Position numbers and translations under genes: made by a program. DNA of 63,902 bases from Chloroflexota bacterium. GTDB taxonomy: Bacteria; Chloroflexota; Chloroflexia; Thermomicrobiales; UBA6265. This document shows, one piece after another, positions 44,496 through 52,070 of the stretch (positions within the stretch are counted from its first letter, which is position 1; every line of letters starts with the position of its first letter). The notes below the pieces were generated by a model that was not told the origin of the DNA, did no database searches, and saw only the letters and a list, made by a program, of their open reading frames with translations. Location of the stretch: NCBI GenBank assembly GCA_023423795.1, contig JAFAEX010000260.1, positions 1 through 63,902 of the forward strand, given 5' to 3'.

Positions 44496-45744
44496 TTACG
44501 AAATCGTGTGCAAGCGTTGCGGCGGGTCCGTCCCGACGGCGACCTACCACCGGATCTGCCCGGCCTGCGGAGGCGACGTCGCGTTCCGCTATGACCTCGC
44601 GGATGCCCGCCTCGACCGCGACCTGCCGGGTTTGTGGCGGTTCATCGACCTGCTGCCGTTCGAGGACCCGGCCGACGTCGTCTCGCTCGGCGAGGGCAAC
44701 ACGCCGCTGCTGCCGGCCCGGCTCGCGGCGGACGCCGGCTGCGACCTGCGCTGGAAGGTCGAGGGGATGAACCCGACCGGGGCGCAAAAGGACCGCGGAC
44801 TGGCGGCCGCCATCGCCAAGGGACGGGCGTTCGGGTTCGAGAGCGCGATCATCGCCTCGACCGGCTCGGCCGGGTTGTCGTCGGCCGCCTACGCGGCACG
44901 GGCGGGGATGCGGCACGCCGTCCTCGTCAGCGAAGGAACGCCGGTCGAGCGGGTGATCCCGATGGCGGCGCTCGGTTCGCGCATCTTCGAGGTCGCCGGC
45001 ACCATCGAGGACACGCTGGAACTGCTGGCCGCCGCCCGCGACCGCTACGGGGCGTACGAGACCTCGACCTACCGGCGGGCCAACCCCTACCAGGGGGAAG
45101 GCGCCAAGACCCTCGGCTACGAGATCATCCTGCAAATGGGCGACCAGATTCCCGACTGGGTCGTCATCCCGGTGGGCGGCGGCGGCACGCTCGGCGCGGT
45201 CTGGCGGGGCATGCTCGACCTCGTTGAACTCGGCGTCATCGACCGGCTGCCGCGCATCGCCGGGGTGCAGCCGGCGGACTACAACGCGCTGGAGATCGCC
45301 GAACGGGACGGGCTGTCGAGCGAGGAAGACCTGCTGGCGATCCCGTTCGAGAACACGCCGCCGACGGTGCTGGTGAAGTTGCAGCACACCTTCCCCTACG
45401 ACGGCGTCGAGGCGCTGGACGCGATCCGCTCGACCGGCGGCGCCATCGTCACCGCCACCGACGAGGAGGCGTTCGCGGCGCATGCCGAAATCGGCGCGAG
45501 CGAGGGGATGTACGTCGAGCCGTCGTCGGCCGCGAGCCTGGTCGGCATCCGGAAACTGGTCGAAGCCGGGCGGATCAAGCCGGGCGAAACGGTCGTCGGG
45601 GTGCTCACCGGCTCCGGGCACCGAGAAACGCACGTGCTGGCGGCGCGCGGCGGCGTCGCCATCGAGAAGATCTCGCCGAAGGACGGGCTGGAGCGGTTGG
45701 CGGAATTCGCCGGAGCCGGCGTGAACACGGGAGCGGCGGCGTGA
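44488..45744 (+). CDS. Threonine synthase-like PLP enzyme
   Basis: A 418-residue fold-type II PLP enzyme. An N-terminal zinc ribbon (Cys8, Cys11, Cys24, Cys27) precedes GEGNTPLLPA. The PLP lysine is Lys101 in NPTGAQKDRG, where classical threonine synthase reads TGSFKDR. The glycine loop is PVGGGGTLG. GTG 44488 follows GAAGGAG. Its position between an RpiR regulator and an SDR in a sugar operon argues for a catabolic beta/gamma-elimination or racemisation on an amino or hydroxy acid rather than threonine synthesis; this is inference. Confidence 0.82.
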   Translation: MGSYEIVCKRCGGSVPTATYHRICPACGGDVAFRYDLADARLDRDLPGLWRFIDLLPFEDPADVVSLGEGNTPLLPARLAADAGCDLRWKVEGMNPTGAQKDRGLAAAIAKGRAFGFESAIIASTGSAGLSSAAYAARAGMRHAVLVSEGTPVERVIPMAALGSRIFEVAGTIEDTLELLAAARDRYGAYETSTYRRANPYQGEGAKTLGYEIILQMGDQIPDWVVIPVGGGGTLGAVWRGMLDLVELGVIDRLPRIAGVQPADYNALEIAERDGLSSEEDLLAIPFENTPPTVLVKLQHTFPYDGVEALDAIRSTGGAIVTATDEEAFAAHAEIGASEGMYVEPSSAASLVGIRKLVEAGRIKPGETVVGVLTGSGHRETHVLAARGGVAIEKISPKDGLERLAEFAGAGVNTGAAA

Positions 45745-46538
45745 GCGGCCGGTTCGCGGGGCGCGCCGCGCTCGTCACCGGCGGCGGCAAGGGCATCGGG
45801 CGGGCGGTCGCGCTGCGGCTGGCTTCGGAAGGAGCGGCGGTTGCCGTCGCCGGGCGGGAGCCGGGCGCGATCGAAGCGGTGGCCGCCGAGATCGAGCGCG
45901 GCGGCGGGAGGGCGCTGGCCCGGTCGCTGGACGTCGCCGACGAGGCGGCGGTCGATGCGCTGGTGGCCGAGACCGCGGACATGTTCGGCGGCCTCGACGT
46001 GCTGGTCAACAACGCCGCCCTGACCGCGATGAGCCGGATCGGGTTCGCGCCGGTGCTGGAGATGGATACGGCCGAGTGGCAGCGCGTGCTCGGGGTGAAC
46101 CTGTCCGGCGCGTTCTACGCTTCGCGCGCCGCCGGGCGCATCATGCGCGACGCCGGGCGCGGCGCGATCGTCAACATCTCCTCCGTCCACGCCCACATGC
46201 CGCACGCGCTGACGCCGCACTACGACGCGACCAAGGCGGCGCTGGAAGCGCTGACCCGGAACATGGCGCTGGCGCTCGGCGGGCGCGGGGTGCGGGTGAA
46301 CGCCGTCGCCCCGGGCCCGATCGACGTCGGCGGCCAGACCGATGTCTACACCCCGGAGCAGCGGGCCGCCCAGCGGCGCTCGACCGCGCTCGAACGATCC
46401 GGACAGCCGGAGGAGGTCGCGGCGGTGGTCGCGTTCCTCGCCTCCGACGAAGGCAGTTACGTGACGGGGCAGACCTGGGTGGTGGACGGCGGGTTCCTGA
46501 TCCGCCACGCCGGGATGTCCAGCGGAACCGACGACTGA
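45741..46538 (+). CDS. SDR-family oxidoreductase
   Basis: A 265-residue classical SDR with TGGGKGIG at residues 13-20, NNA at 90-92 and catalytic Ser148, Tyr161 and Lys165 (HYDATK). Its GTG overlaps the upstream stop (GTGA), coupling it to the threonine synthase-like enzyme, so they may act in sequence on the same metabolite. The binding-protein gene of the importer follows 154 bases later. Confidence 0.9.
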   Translation: MSGRFAGRAALVTGGGKGIGRAVALRLASEGAAVAVAGREPGAIEAVAAEIERGGGRALARSLDVADEAAVDALVAETADMFGGLDVLVNNAALTAMSRIGFAPVLEMDTAEWQRVLGVNLSGAFYASRAAGRIMRDAGRGAIVNISSVHAHMPHALTPHYDATKAALEALTRNMALALGGRGVRVNAVAPGPIDVGGQTDVYTPEQRAAQRRSTALERSGQPEEVAAVVAFLASDEGSYVTGQTWVVDGGFLIRHAGMSSGTDD

Positions 46539-46692
46539 CGCGGCGCCGGGACGGCCCGGCTGGCCAGATCGACGATGCTTCCGACGCCGGGAGCGAAAGG
46601 AGGGCAGCGGAGCCGACGCACGCACCGAATCCACGACGCGATCGATTTCCGCGCGAGCGGCGGGGCACGATCACCACGAGGAGAGGACGAAC

Positions 46693-48036
46693 GTGGACGA
46701 ACCACAGGCGATCAAGGCGAAGACCAGCCGGCGCGGGCTGATCCTGAAGGCGGGCGCGGTGGCGGGCGGCGCTGCCCTCGCGACGGCGACCGGCCGCCGC
46801 TACGCCACCGCGACCGCGTCCGGGCCGACGGTCATCGTCAAGGGCAACAGCCGGCGGCTCCAGGGCGATACCCTGACCGTCGCCTACATGGAATCGGGCA
46901 CCTACGACGCCGCCGCCCGCGCCATCGCGCCAGAATTCGAGGAGGCGCACGGCGTCGCGGTCGAGGTGGTGGCCTTTCCCTACCAGAACCTGCACGACAA
47001 CGTCGCCACCGACCTGGTGACCGGCACCGGCGCCTACGACGTGATCGACGTCGCCTTCCAGTGGGACGGCGAGTTCGCGCCCTACCTCGTGCCGCTGGAC
47101 GACATGGTCGCCCGCGACGGCATCGACGGCGACCTGTTCATCCCCAACCAGTGGGCGCTTTCCGGCCTCTGGGACGGCAAGCGGATGGGCATTCCCAACG
47201 CGAACGACGCGATGGGCATCCTCTACCGCACCGACCTTTACGAGGCGGCCGGCGTCGAGCCGCCGGCGACCTGGCAGCAGTACAACGAGAACGCCGCCAA
47301 GCTCACCGCCGACGGCATCTACGGCGCGTCGTGGGTGGGGCTCGGCGAGCAGCTGCAGGCCTACTGGCTTAGCCGCTACTGGGAGCAGGGCCAGCCGCTC
47401 TGCGACGAGAACTGGCGCCCGCTGTTCAACAACGCCGAGGGCGTCAAGGCGATCGAGCTGCTGCGGGAAGCCCTCCCCTACACGCCGGCCGGCATGCCGG
47501 GCTGGGGCATTCCCGAGCACAAGAACGCGGTGCTCAACGGCGAGGTGGCGCAGGCCGAACTCTGGCCGAGTTTCATCCGCGCCGACGCCCGCAACGCCGA
47601 GATCTCGAAGATCGTGGACAAGTGGGCGCTGAGCCCGTTCCCCGGCCCGTCCGAACTGAGCGCGTGGAACCTCGCCATCCCGGCCACCAGCCAGAAGCAG
47701 GACATGGCCTGGGAGTGGATCAAGATGTACACGTCGCCGGAGAACGCGAAGCGCTTCGCGCTCGAGTTCGGCATCGGCTCGCCGCAATTGGCGACATGGA
47801 GCGATCCGGAGCTGCTGGAGCTGTACCCCGAGTACCCGGTGATCCTGGAAGCGATCCAGGCCGGCAAGCCGATCTGGCGCATCCCGCAGTTCCCGGCCGC
47901 GTGGGACATCCTGCAGAAGGAACTGGAGCGGACCGTCTACCAGGGCGCCGACCCGCAGCAGACCCTCGACACCATCGCCGCCGAGTGGAACAAGCTGCTC
48001 GACAGCAACCCGCCGACGGCCACCTACGTCGAGTAA
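46693..48036 (+). CDS. CUT1 sugar ABC transporter substrate-binding protein
   Basis: A 447-residue family 1 binding protein. The leader has twin arginine (TSRRGLILKAGAVAGGAALA). The mature part contains LTVAYMESGTYDAAARAIAP and FEEAHGVAVEVVAFPYQNL, and a C-terminal PENAKRFALEFG segment. The GTG start follows GAGGAGAGG. It supplies the permeases at 48219 and 49181. The preceding 154-base gap is GC-rich with no clear promoter, so it is probably co-transcribed with the regulator. Confidence 0.92.
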   Translation: MDEPQAIKAKTSRRGLILKAGAVAGGAALATATGRRYATATASGPTVIVKGNSRRLQGDTLTVAYMESGTYDAAARAIAPEFEEAHGVAVEVVAFPYQNLHDNVATDLVTGTGAYDVIDVAFQWDGEFAPYLVPLDDMVARDGIDGDLFIPNQWALSGLWDGKRMGIPNANDAMGILYRTDLYEAAGVEPPATWQQYNENAAKLTADGIYGASWVGLGEQLQAYWLSRYWEQGQPLCDENWRPLFNNAEGVKAIELLREALPYTPAGMPGWGIPEHKNAVLNGEVAQAELWPSFIRADARNAEISKIVDKWALSPFPGPSELSAWNLAIPATSQKQDMAWEWIKMYTSPENAKRFALEFGIGSPQLATWSDPELLELYPEYPVILEAIQAGKPIWRIPQFPAAWDILQKELERTVYQGADPQQTLDTIAAEWNKLLDSNPPTATYVE

Positions 48037-48066
48037 CGACACCCGTCCTATCGTCATCCCGCCGAT

Positions 48067-48150
48067 CGTCATCCCGAGCCTGTCGAGGGATCTCGTCGCT
48101 CCGCGACTTCTCGACTCGTACACGCGATCCCTCGACAAGCTCGGGATGCC
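48067..48150. repeat. Family B palindrome after the binding-protein gene
   Basis: GTCATCCCGAGCCTGTCGAGGG pairs with CCCTCGACAAGCTCGGGATG about 30 bases past the stop. It stacks next to the hairpin at 48166-48196. Confidence 0.75.
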
Positions 48151-48165
48151 CTAGTCGAAACCACC

Positions 48166-48196
48166 GGCCGGCGCCCTTCGCCAAAGGGCGCCGGCC
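48166..48196 (+). other. Intercistronic hairpin before the permease genes
   Basis: Perfect 13-bp arms GGCCGGCGCCCTT and AAGGGCGCCGGCC with a five-base loop, 22 bases before the permease ATG at 48219. Confidence 0.7.
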
Positions 48197-48218
48197 ACCG
48201 CCCCGGAGACCGATCCGC

Positions 48219-49166
48219 ATGGCTGCCACCGGCCCCACGACCATCGCGACGCCGGCGACCTCCCGGCCTGCGCGCCGCCGCCGGTGGCGGCTGGCCGACA
48301 CCCCCACCTTCGTCATCTTCCTGCTGCCGGCCGTGGTCTTCCTCGCGCTGACCAGCGTCTACCCGCTCCTGTACACGCTCTGGCTGAGCTTCCACGACTG
48401 GTACCTGAACCGGCCGGGCATGGTCCCGGAGTTCGTCGGGCTCGGTTCGTACCAGGCAGTGCTGGCGGACCAGGTCTTCCGCACCTCGGCGCTCAACACC
48501 GCGATCTTCGCCACCGGCACGGTGGCGGCGGAACTGGTGCTCGGGTTGGGGCTGGCGCTGGCGGTCGCCCGTGAAGGGGTGGGCATCCGCGTCGTGCGCT
48601 CGATCCTGCTGATCCCGATGATCATGACCCCGGTCGTCGTCGGCGTGCTTTGGCGCATCCTGCTGTTCGACAACGGGCTGCTCAACTACATGCTGGAATC
48701 GGTCGGGTTGCCGCGCATTCTCTGGTTCGTGGACCCGCGCTGGGCCTTCATCGGCGTCATGCTGGTCGATATCTGGCAGTGGACGCCCTTCGTGCTGATC
48801 GTGATGACCGCGGCGATCGCCGCGCTGCCCAGCGAGCCGTTCCGCGCCGCCCAGATCGACGGCGCGTCCCGCTGGCAGGTCTTCCGCTACCTGACGCTGC
48901 CGATGCTGCTGCCCGTCCTGCTCGTCACCGGGCTGCTGCGGTTCATGGACGCGATCAAGGTCTTCGACACCATCTACGTGCTCACCAACGGCGGCCCCGG
49001 GTACGCCACGGAAATGCTGTCGTCATACATCTACAAGCAGGGGCTGCGCTACTTCAACGTGGGCTGGGCATCGGCCGCGTCGTGGATGTTCCTCGCGGTG
49101 GTGGTCGCGCTCTCGATCGTGATCGTCAAGGCCCGGGCGCGCGCTTCGCGCTCGGCGGCGGTGTAG
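48219..49166 (+). CDS. CUT1 sugar ABC transporter permease (MalF type)
   Basis: A 315-residue permease. A basic tail of 25 residues precedes the first helix (FVIFLLPAVVFLALTSVYPL). The EAA loop reads PSEPFRAAQIDGASRWQVF. ATG 48219 has CCGGAG upstream. It pairs with the permease that follows 14 bases later. Confidence 0.92.
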   Translation: MAATGPTTIATPATSRPARRRRWRLADTPTFVIFLLPAVVFLALTSVYPLLYTLWLSFHDWYLNRPGMVPEFVGLGSYQAVLADQVFRTSALNTAIFATGTVAAELVLGLGLALAVAREGVGIRVVRSILLIPMIMTPVVVGVLWRILLFDNGLLNYMLESVGLPRILWFVDPRWAFIGVMLVDIWQWTPFVLIVMTAAIAALPSEPFRAAQIDGASRWQVFRYLTLPMLLPVLLVTGLLRFMDAIKVFDTIYVLTNGGPGYATEMLSSYIYKQGLRYFNVGWASAASWMFLAVVVALSIVIVKARARASRSAAV

Positions 49167-49180
49167 AGGAGGATCGCCCG

Positions 49181-50071
49181 ATGGTTGCGGTATCCCAAAC
49201 CGGGCCGGTCCCGCCGCGCCCCCGCCGCCGGTCGTCGCCGGTCGCCGGGGTCGCCTTCGAGGTGCTGCGCTGGGGCGCGATGATCGCCGCGCTGCTGGCG
49301 GTGCTGGTCCCGTTCCTGTGGCTGGTGACGACCTCGCTCAAGCACGAGGTCGATTACCTCGCCTACCCGCCGCGGCTGCTGGTCGAGAACTGGACGACCG
49401 AGGGCTACGAAACCCTCTTCAGCCGGAACGACCTCGGCCACTTCTTCATGAACTCCGTCGTGGTCACTACGGTCTCGACCGCGCTGGCCGTCGTCCTCGG
49501 GTCGCTGGCGGCCTACACGCTGGCGCGGGCGAAACTGCCGTTCAAACTCAACGGCATCCTCGCCTTCTGGATGCTGCTGACGCGGATGTACCCGGCGATC
49601 GCCACCGCGATCCCCTATTTCCTCATCATCCGGAACCTGCAACTTCTCGATACCCGGATCGCGCTGATCGTGACCTACACGGCGTTCAACCTGCCGTTCG
49701 TGATCTGGCTGATGATCGGGTTTTTCGAGGAGGTTCCGGCCGAACTGGAGCGGGCCGCGATGATCGACGGCTGCTCGGCGTGGCAGCGGTTCACCAGGAT
49801 CGTGCTGCCGATCTCCGGCCCGGCGCTGGTCGCCACCGCGATCCTGTCCGCCATCCTCGCCTGGAACGAGTTCCTGTTCGCGGTGATGCTGACCCGGATC
49901 GAGGCGAAGACGCTGCCGGTGGTGATGGCCGGGTTCATCACCGACAAGGGGATGCTCTGGGACCAGATGACCGCGCTCGGCGTGATCACGGTGCTGCCGG
50001 TTTTGGTGTTCGCGGTCGCGGTCCAGCGCTACCTCGTCCGGGGCCTGACCCTGGGCGCGGTCAAGGAGTAG
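49181..50071 (+). CDS. CUT1 sugar ABC transporter permease (MalG type)
   Basis: A 296-residue permease with six predicted helices and the EAA loop PAELERAAMIDGCSAWQRF. GAGGAGG precedes the ATG by about eight bases. It lies nine bases from the ATPase start, completing the importer. Confidence 0.92.
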   Translation: MVAVSQTGPVPPRPRRRSSPVAGVAFEVLRWGAMIAALLAVLVPFLWLVTTSLKHEVDYLAYPPRLLVENWTTEGYETLFSRNDLGHFFMNSVVVTTVSTALAVVLGSLAAYTLARAKLPFKLNGILAFWMLLTRMYPAIATAIPYFLIIRNLQLLDTRIALIVTYTAFNLPFVIWLMIGFFEEVPAELERAAMIDGCSAWQRFTRIVLPISGPALVATAILSAILAWNEFLFAVMLTRIEAKTLPVVMAGFITDKGMLWDQMTALGVITVLPVLVFAVAVQRYLVRGLTLGAVKE

Positions 50072-50080
50072 GAAACACAG

Positions 50081-51160
50081 GTGGCCAGCGTCGAATTCGT
50101 CAACGTCACCAAGCGCTTCGGCAAGGTCGAGGCCGTGCGCGACCTGTCGCTCTCCATCGCGGACGGCGAGTTCATGACCTTCGTCGGCCCCTCCGGCTGC
50201 GGCAAGAGCACCACGCTCAACATGCTCGCCGGGCTGGAAGACGTCTCCGACGGCACGATCCTGATCGGCGGGGAGGACGTCACGAACGTCCCGCCGGGGG
50301 ACCGCGACATCGCGATGGTCTTCCAGAGTTACGCGCTCTACCCGCACATGAGCGTGCGCGACAACATGGGGTTCGCGCTGAAGGTGCACGGGGAGCCGAA
50401 AGCCGCCATCGCCGGGAAGGTCGATCGCGCGGCGCACATGTTGAGCATCACCGACCTGCTCGACCGCAAGCCGAAGCAACTCTCCGGCGGGCAGCGGCAG
50501 CGGGTGGCGCTCGGCCGCGCCCTCGTGCGGGAGCCGCGCCTGTTCCTGCTCGACGAACCGCTCTCCAACCTCGACGCCAAGCTGCGCGTGCAGATGCGCG
50601 CCGAGTTGAAGCTGCTGTTCGAGCGACTGGAAACCACGGTCGTCTACGTCACCCACGACCAGGCCGAGGCGATGACGCTCTCCGACCGCGTCGCGATCTT
50701 CGACAAAGGCGTGGTGCAGCAGGTCGGCACGCCGCTCGACCTGTACGAGTCGCCGGTCAACACGTTCGTCGCCGGCTTCCTCGGCTCGCCGCCGATGACG
50801 TTCCTCGACGCCGCGGTGGCCGACGGCGCGAACGGCCCAGTGCTCGCCGGAGACGGATTCGCCTTCGCCGCGCCGCCTACGGCCCCGCTCGCGCGCGGGC
50901 AGCAAGTGACGGTCGGCATCCGCCCGGAGGACATCGTGCTGGACCGCTCTCCCAACGGTCACCCGGCCGCAAGCGCAATCTCGCTGGTGGAACCGATGGG
51001 CTCGACGACGATCCTCTACGCCCCGCTGGGCGGCAAGCTGATCGCGATCGAGACCGACAAGACCACCGACCTGACGGCGGGCGATGCGGTCGGCATCGGC
51101 ATCGAGCCGGGCCGGCTGCACCTGTTCGACCGCGAGTCCGGGCGGTCGCTGGCCTCCTGA
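50081..51160 (+). CDS. CUT1 sugar ABC transporter ATPase (UgpC/MsmK type)
   Basis: A 359-residue ATPase with Walker A GPSGCGKST (residues 36-44), signature LSGGQRQR, Walker B LFLLDEPLSNLDAKLR and a C-terminal regulatory domain (VGIRPEDIVLDR). The GTG start follows AAGGAG. It ends the operon begun by the RpiR gene. Like its counterpart at 19849, it may also serve importers in this window that lack an ATPase. Confidence 0.93.
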   Translation: MASVEFVNVTKRFGKVEAVRDLSLSIADGEFMTFVGPSGCGKSTTLNMLAGLEDVSDGTILIGGEDVTNVPPGDRDIAMVFQSYALYPHMSVRDNMGFALKVHGEPKAAIAGKVDRAAHMLSITDLLDRKPKQLSGGQRQRVALGRALVREPRLFLLDEPLSNLDAKLRVQMRAELKLLFERLETTVVYVTHDQAEAMTLSDRVAIFDKGVVQQVGTPLDLYESPVNTFVAGFLGSPPMTFLDAAVADGANGPVLAGDGFAFAAPPTAPLARGQQVTVGIRPEDIVLDRSPNGHPAASAISLVEPMGSTTILYAPLGGKLIAIETDKTTDLTAGDAVGIGIEPGRLHLFDRESGRSLAS

Positions 51161-51177
51161 TCGAGGACCGAGGGCCA

Positions 51178-51219
51178 GGAGAGAAGGGGCCGCGACCTTG
51201 CAGTCGCGGCTCCTTCTCC
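51178..51219. terminator. Hairpin between convergent genes
   Basis: GAGAAGGGGCCGCGAC (51181-51196) pairs with GTCGCGGCTCCTTCTC (51203-51218), one G-T pair, six-base loop. It separates the sugar operon from the DUF421 gene. It lacks a good T-run, so termination is inferred. Confidence 0.55.
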
Positions 51220-51235
51220 ATCGCCACCCCGCCGG

Positions 51236-51751
51236 TCACGCGCCCTGTGCCTGCTCGCGCTTCACGAAACTGATCGTCCCCTCGCTCTCGACGTAGGCCG
51301 CCTTCACCTGGGACGGGTCCTCGATACCCTCCAGGCGCATCTGGCCCAGCAGTTCCTCTTCGGTCAGGTACTCGGCGCGCATGTTCCGGCGCAGGAGGCG
51401 GCCGTCGCGGACGACGGGCAGGGCCGACGGCGACACCAGTTTCTCGATCGCCGGCACCTTGTACGTGATCCAGTTGAGCACGTAACTCCAGCCGATCAGC
51501 GTCAGCACGATGACGATGCCGTCGGTGACGCTCGTGTATTCGCCCATGCTCTTGCCGGCCGCCTCAGCGACGAGGACCACGACGACCAGGTCCATCATGC
51601 CGACCGACCCGACGGTGCGCCACGGGATGATGCGGAGCAGGACGAGCAGCACGAAGTACACGACGGTGCCGCGCAGCACCGCCTCCAGCAGGTTCGCTTC
51701 CGGCACGAACACGGCCGGCCAATCGATCTGGAGCAACGGCAAGTCGTTCAT
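51236..51751 (-). CDS. DUF421 (YetF-like) membrane protein
   Basis: A 171-residue protein of the YetF/DUF421 family. Membrane helices lie at about residues 22-42 (LRGTVVYFVLLVLLRIIPWR), 49-65 and 75-92. A small cytosolic domain follows with the family pattern LNWITYKVPAIEKL, PVVRDGRLLRRNM and LTEEELLGQMRLEGI. The molecular function of the family is not established; relatives are linked to spore or membrane proteins. It lies 319 bases after the GH-like gene with a strong hairpin between, so it is probably a separate unit. Confidence 0.88.
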   Translation of the reverse strand: MNDLPLLQIDWPAVFVPEANLLEAVLRGTVVYFVLLVLLRIIPWRTVGSVGMMDLVVVVLVAEAAGKSMGEYTSVTDGIVIVLTLIGWSYVLNWITYKVPAIEKLVSPSALPVVRDGRLLRRNMRAEYLTEEELLGQMRLEGIEDPSQVKAAYVESEGTISFVKREQAQGA

Positions 51752-51997
51752 GGCCCATCGTTGCGCTCCCCACGATCCGTGGCAACCACCGGCGCCGCCT
51801 GCGACCGGCGTCCATCCTCGACCGGCGCCGGGCGCCGGTCATTGGCGGGAGCGACGGCCGCACTCGTCGTTTCATCGAGGCAATCCGCGACATCGCACCG
51901 CTGCTGCCATGCGCCGCCCGAACGCTCGGCGCACGGCGCGCCGTGGCCGGGGGCGAACGACTCCGTCGTCCCAGCGTGCCCCACCGGCCGGTGGGCC

Positions 51998-52056
51998 TCG
52001 CACGCCGATGGCCGCCCCGTCCCCCGAAGGGTGGCCGGGCGGCCATCGGCGTGCGA
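51998..52056 (-). terminator. Long hairpin after the GH-like gene
   Basis: A perfect 20-bp stem (51998-52017 with 52037-52056) and 19-base loop lie 15 bases past the stop at 52071. It has no T-run. The rest of the 319-base gap 51752-52070 is GC-rich without a gene. Confidence 0.6.
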
Positions 52057-52070
52057 TGGAGAGGCTCCCG

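Noticed and set aside
3753..48150. CRISPR repeats
   Set aside because: Family B copies are kilobases apart, palindromic and lack spacer arrays or cas genes.
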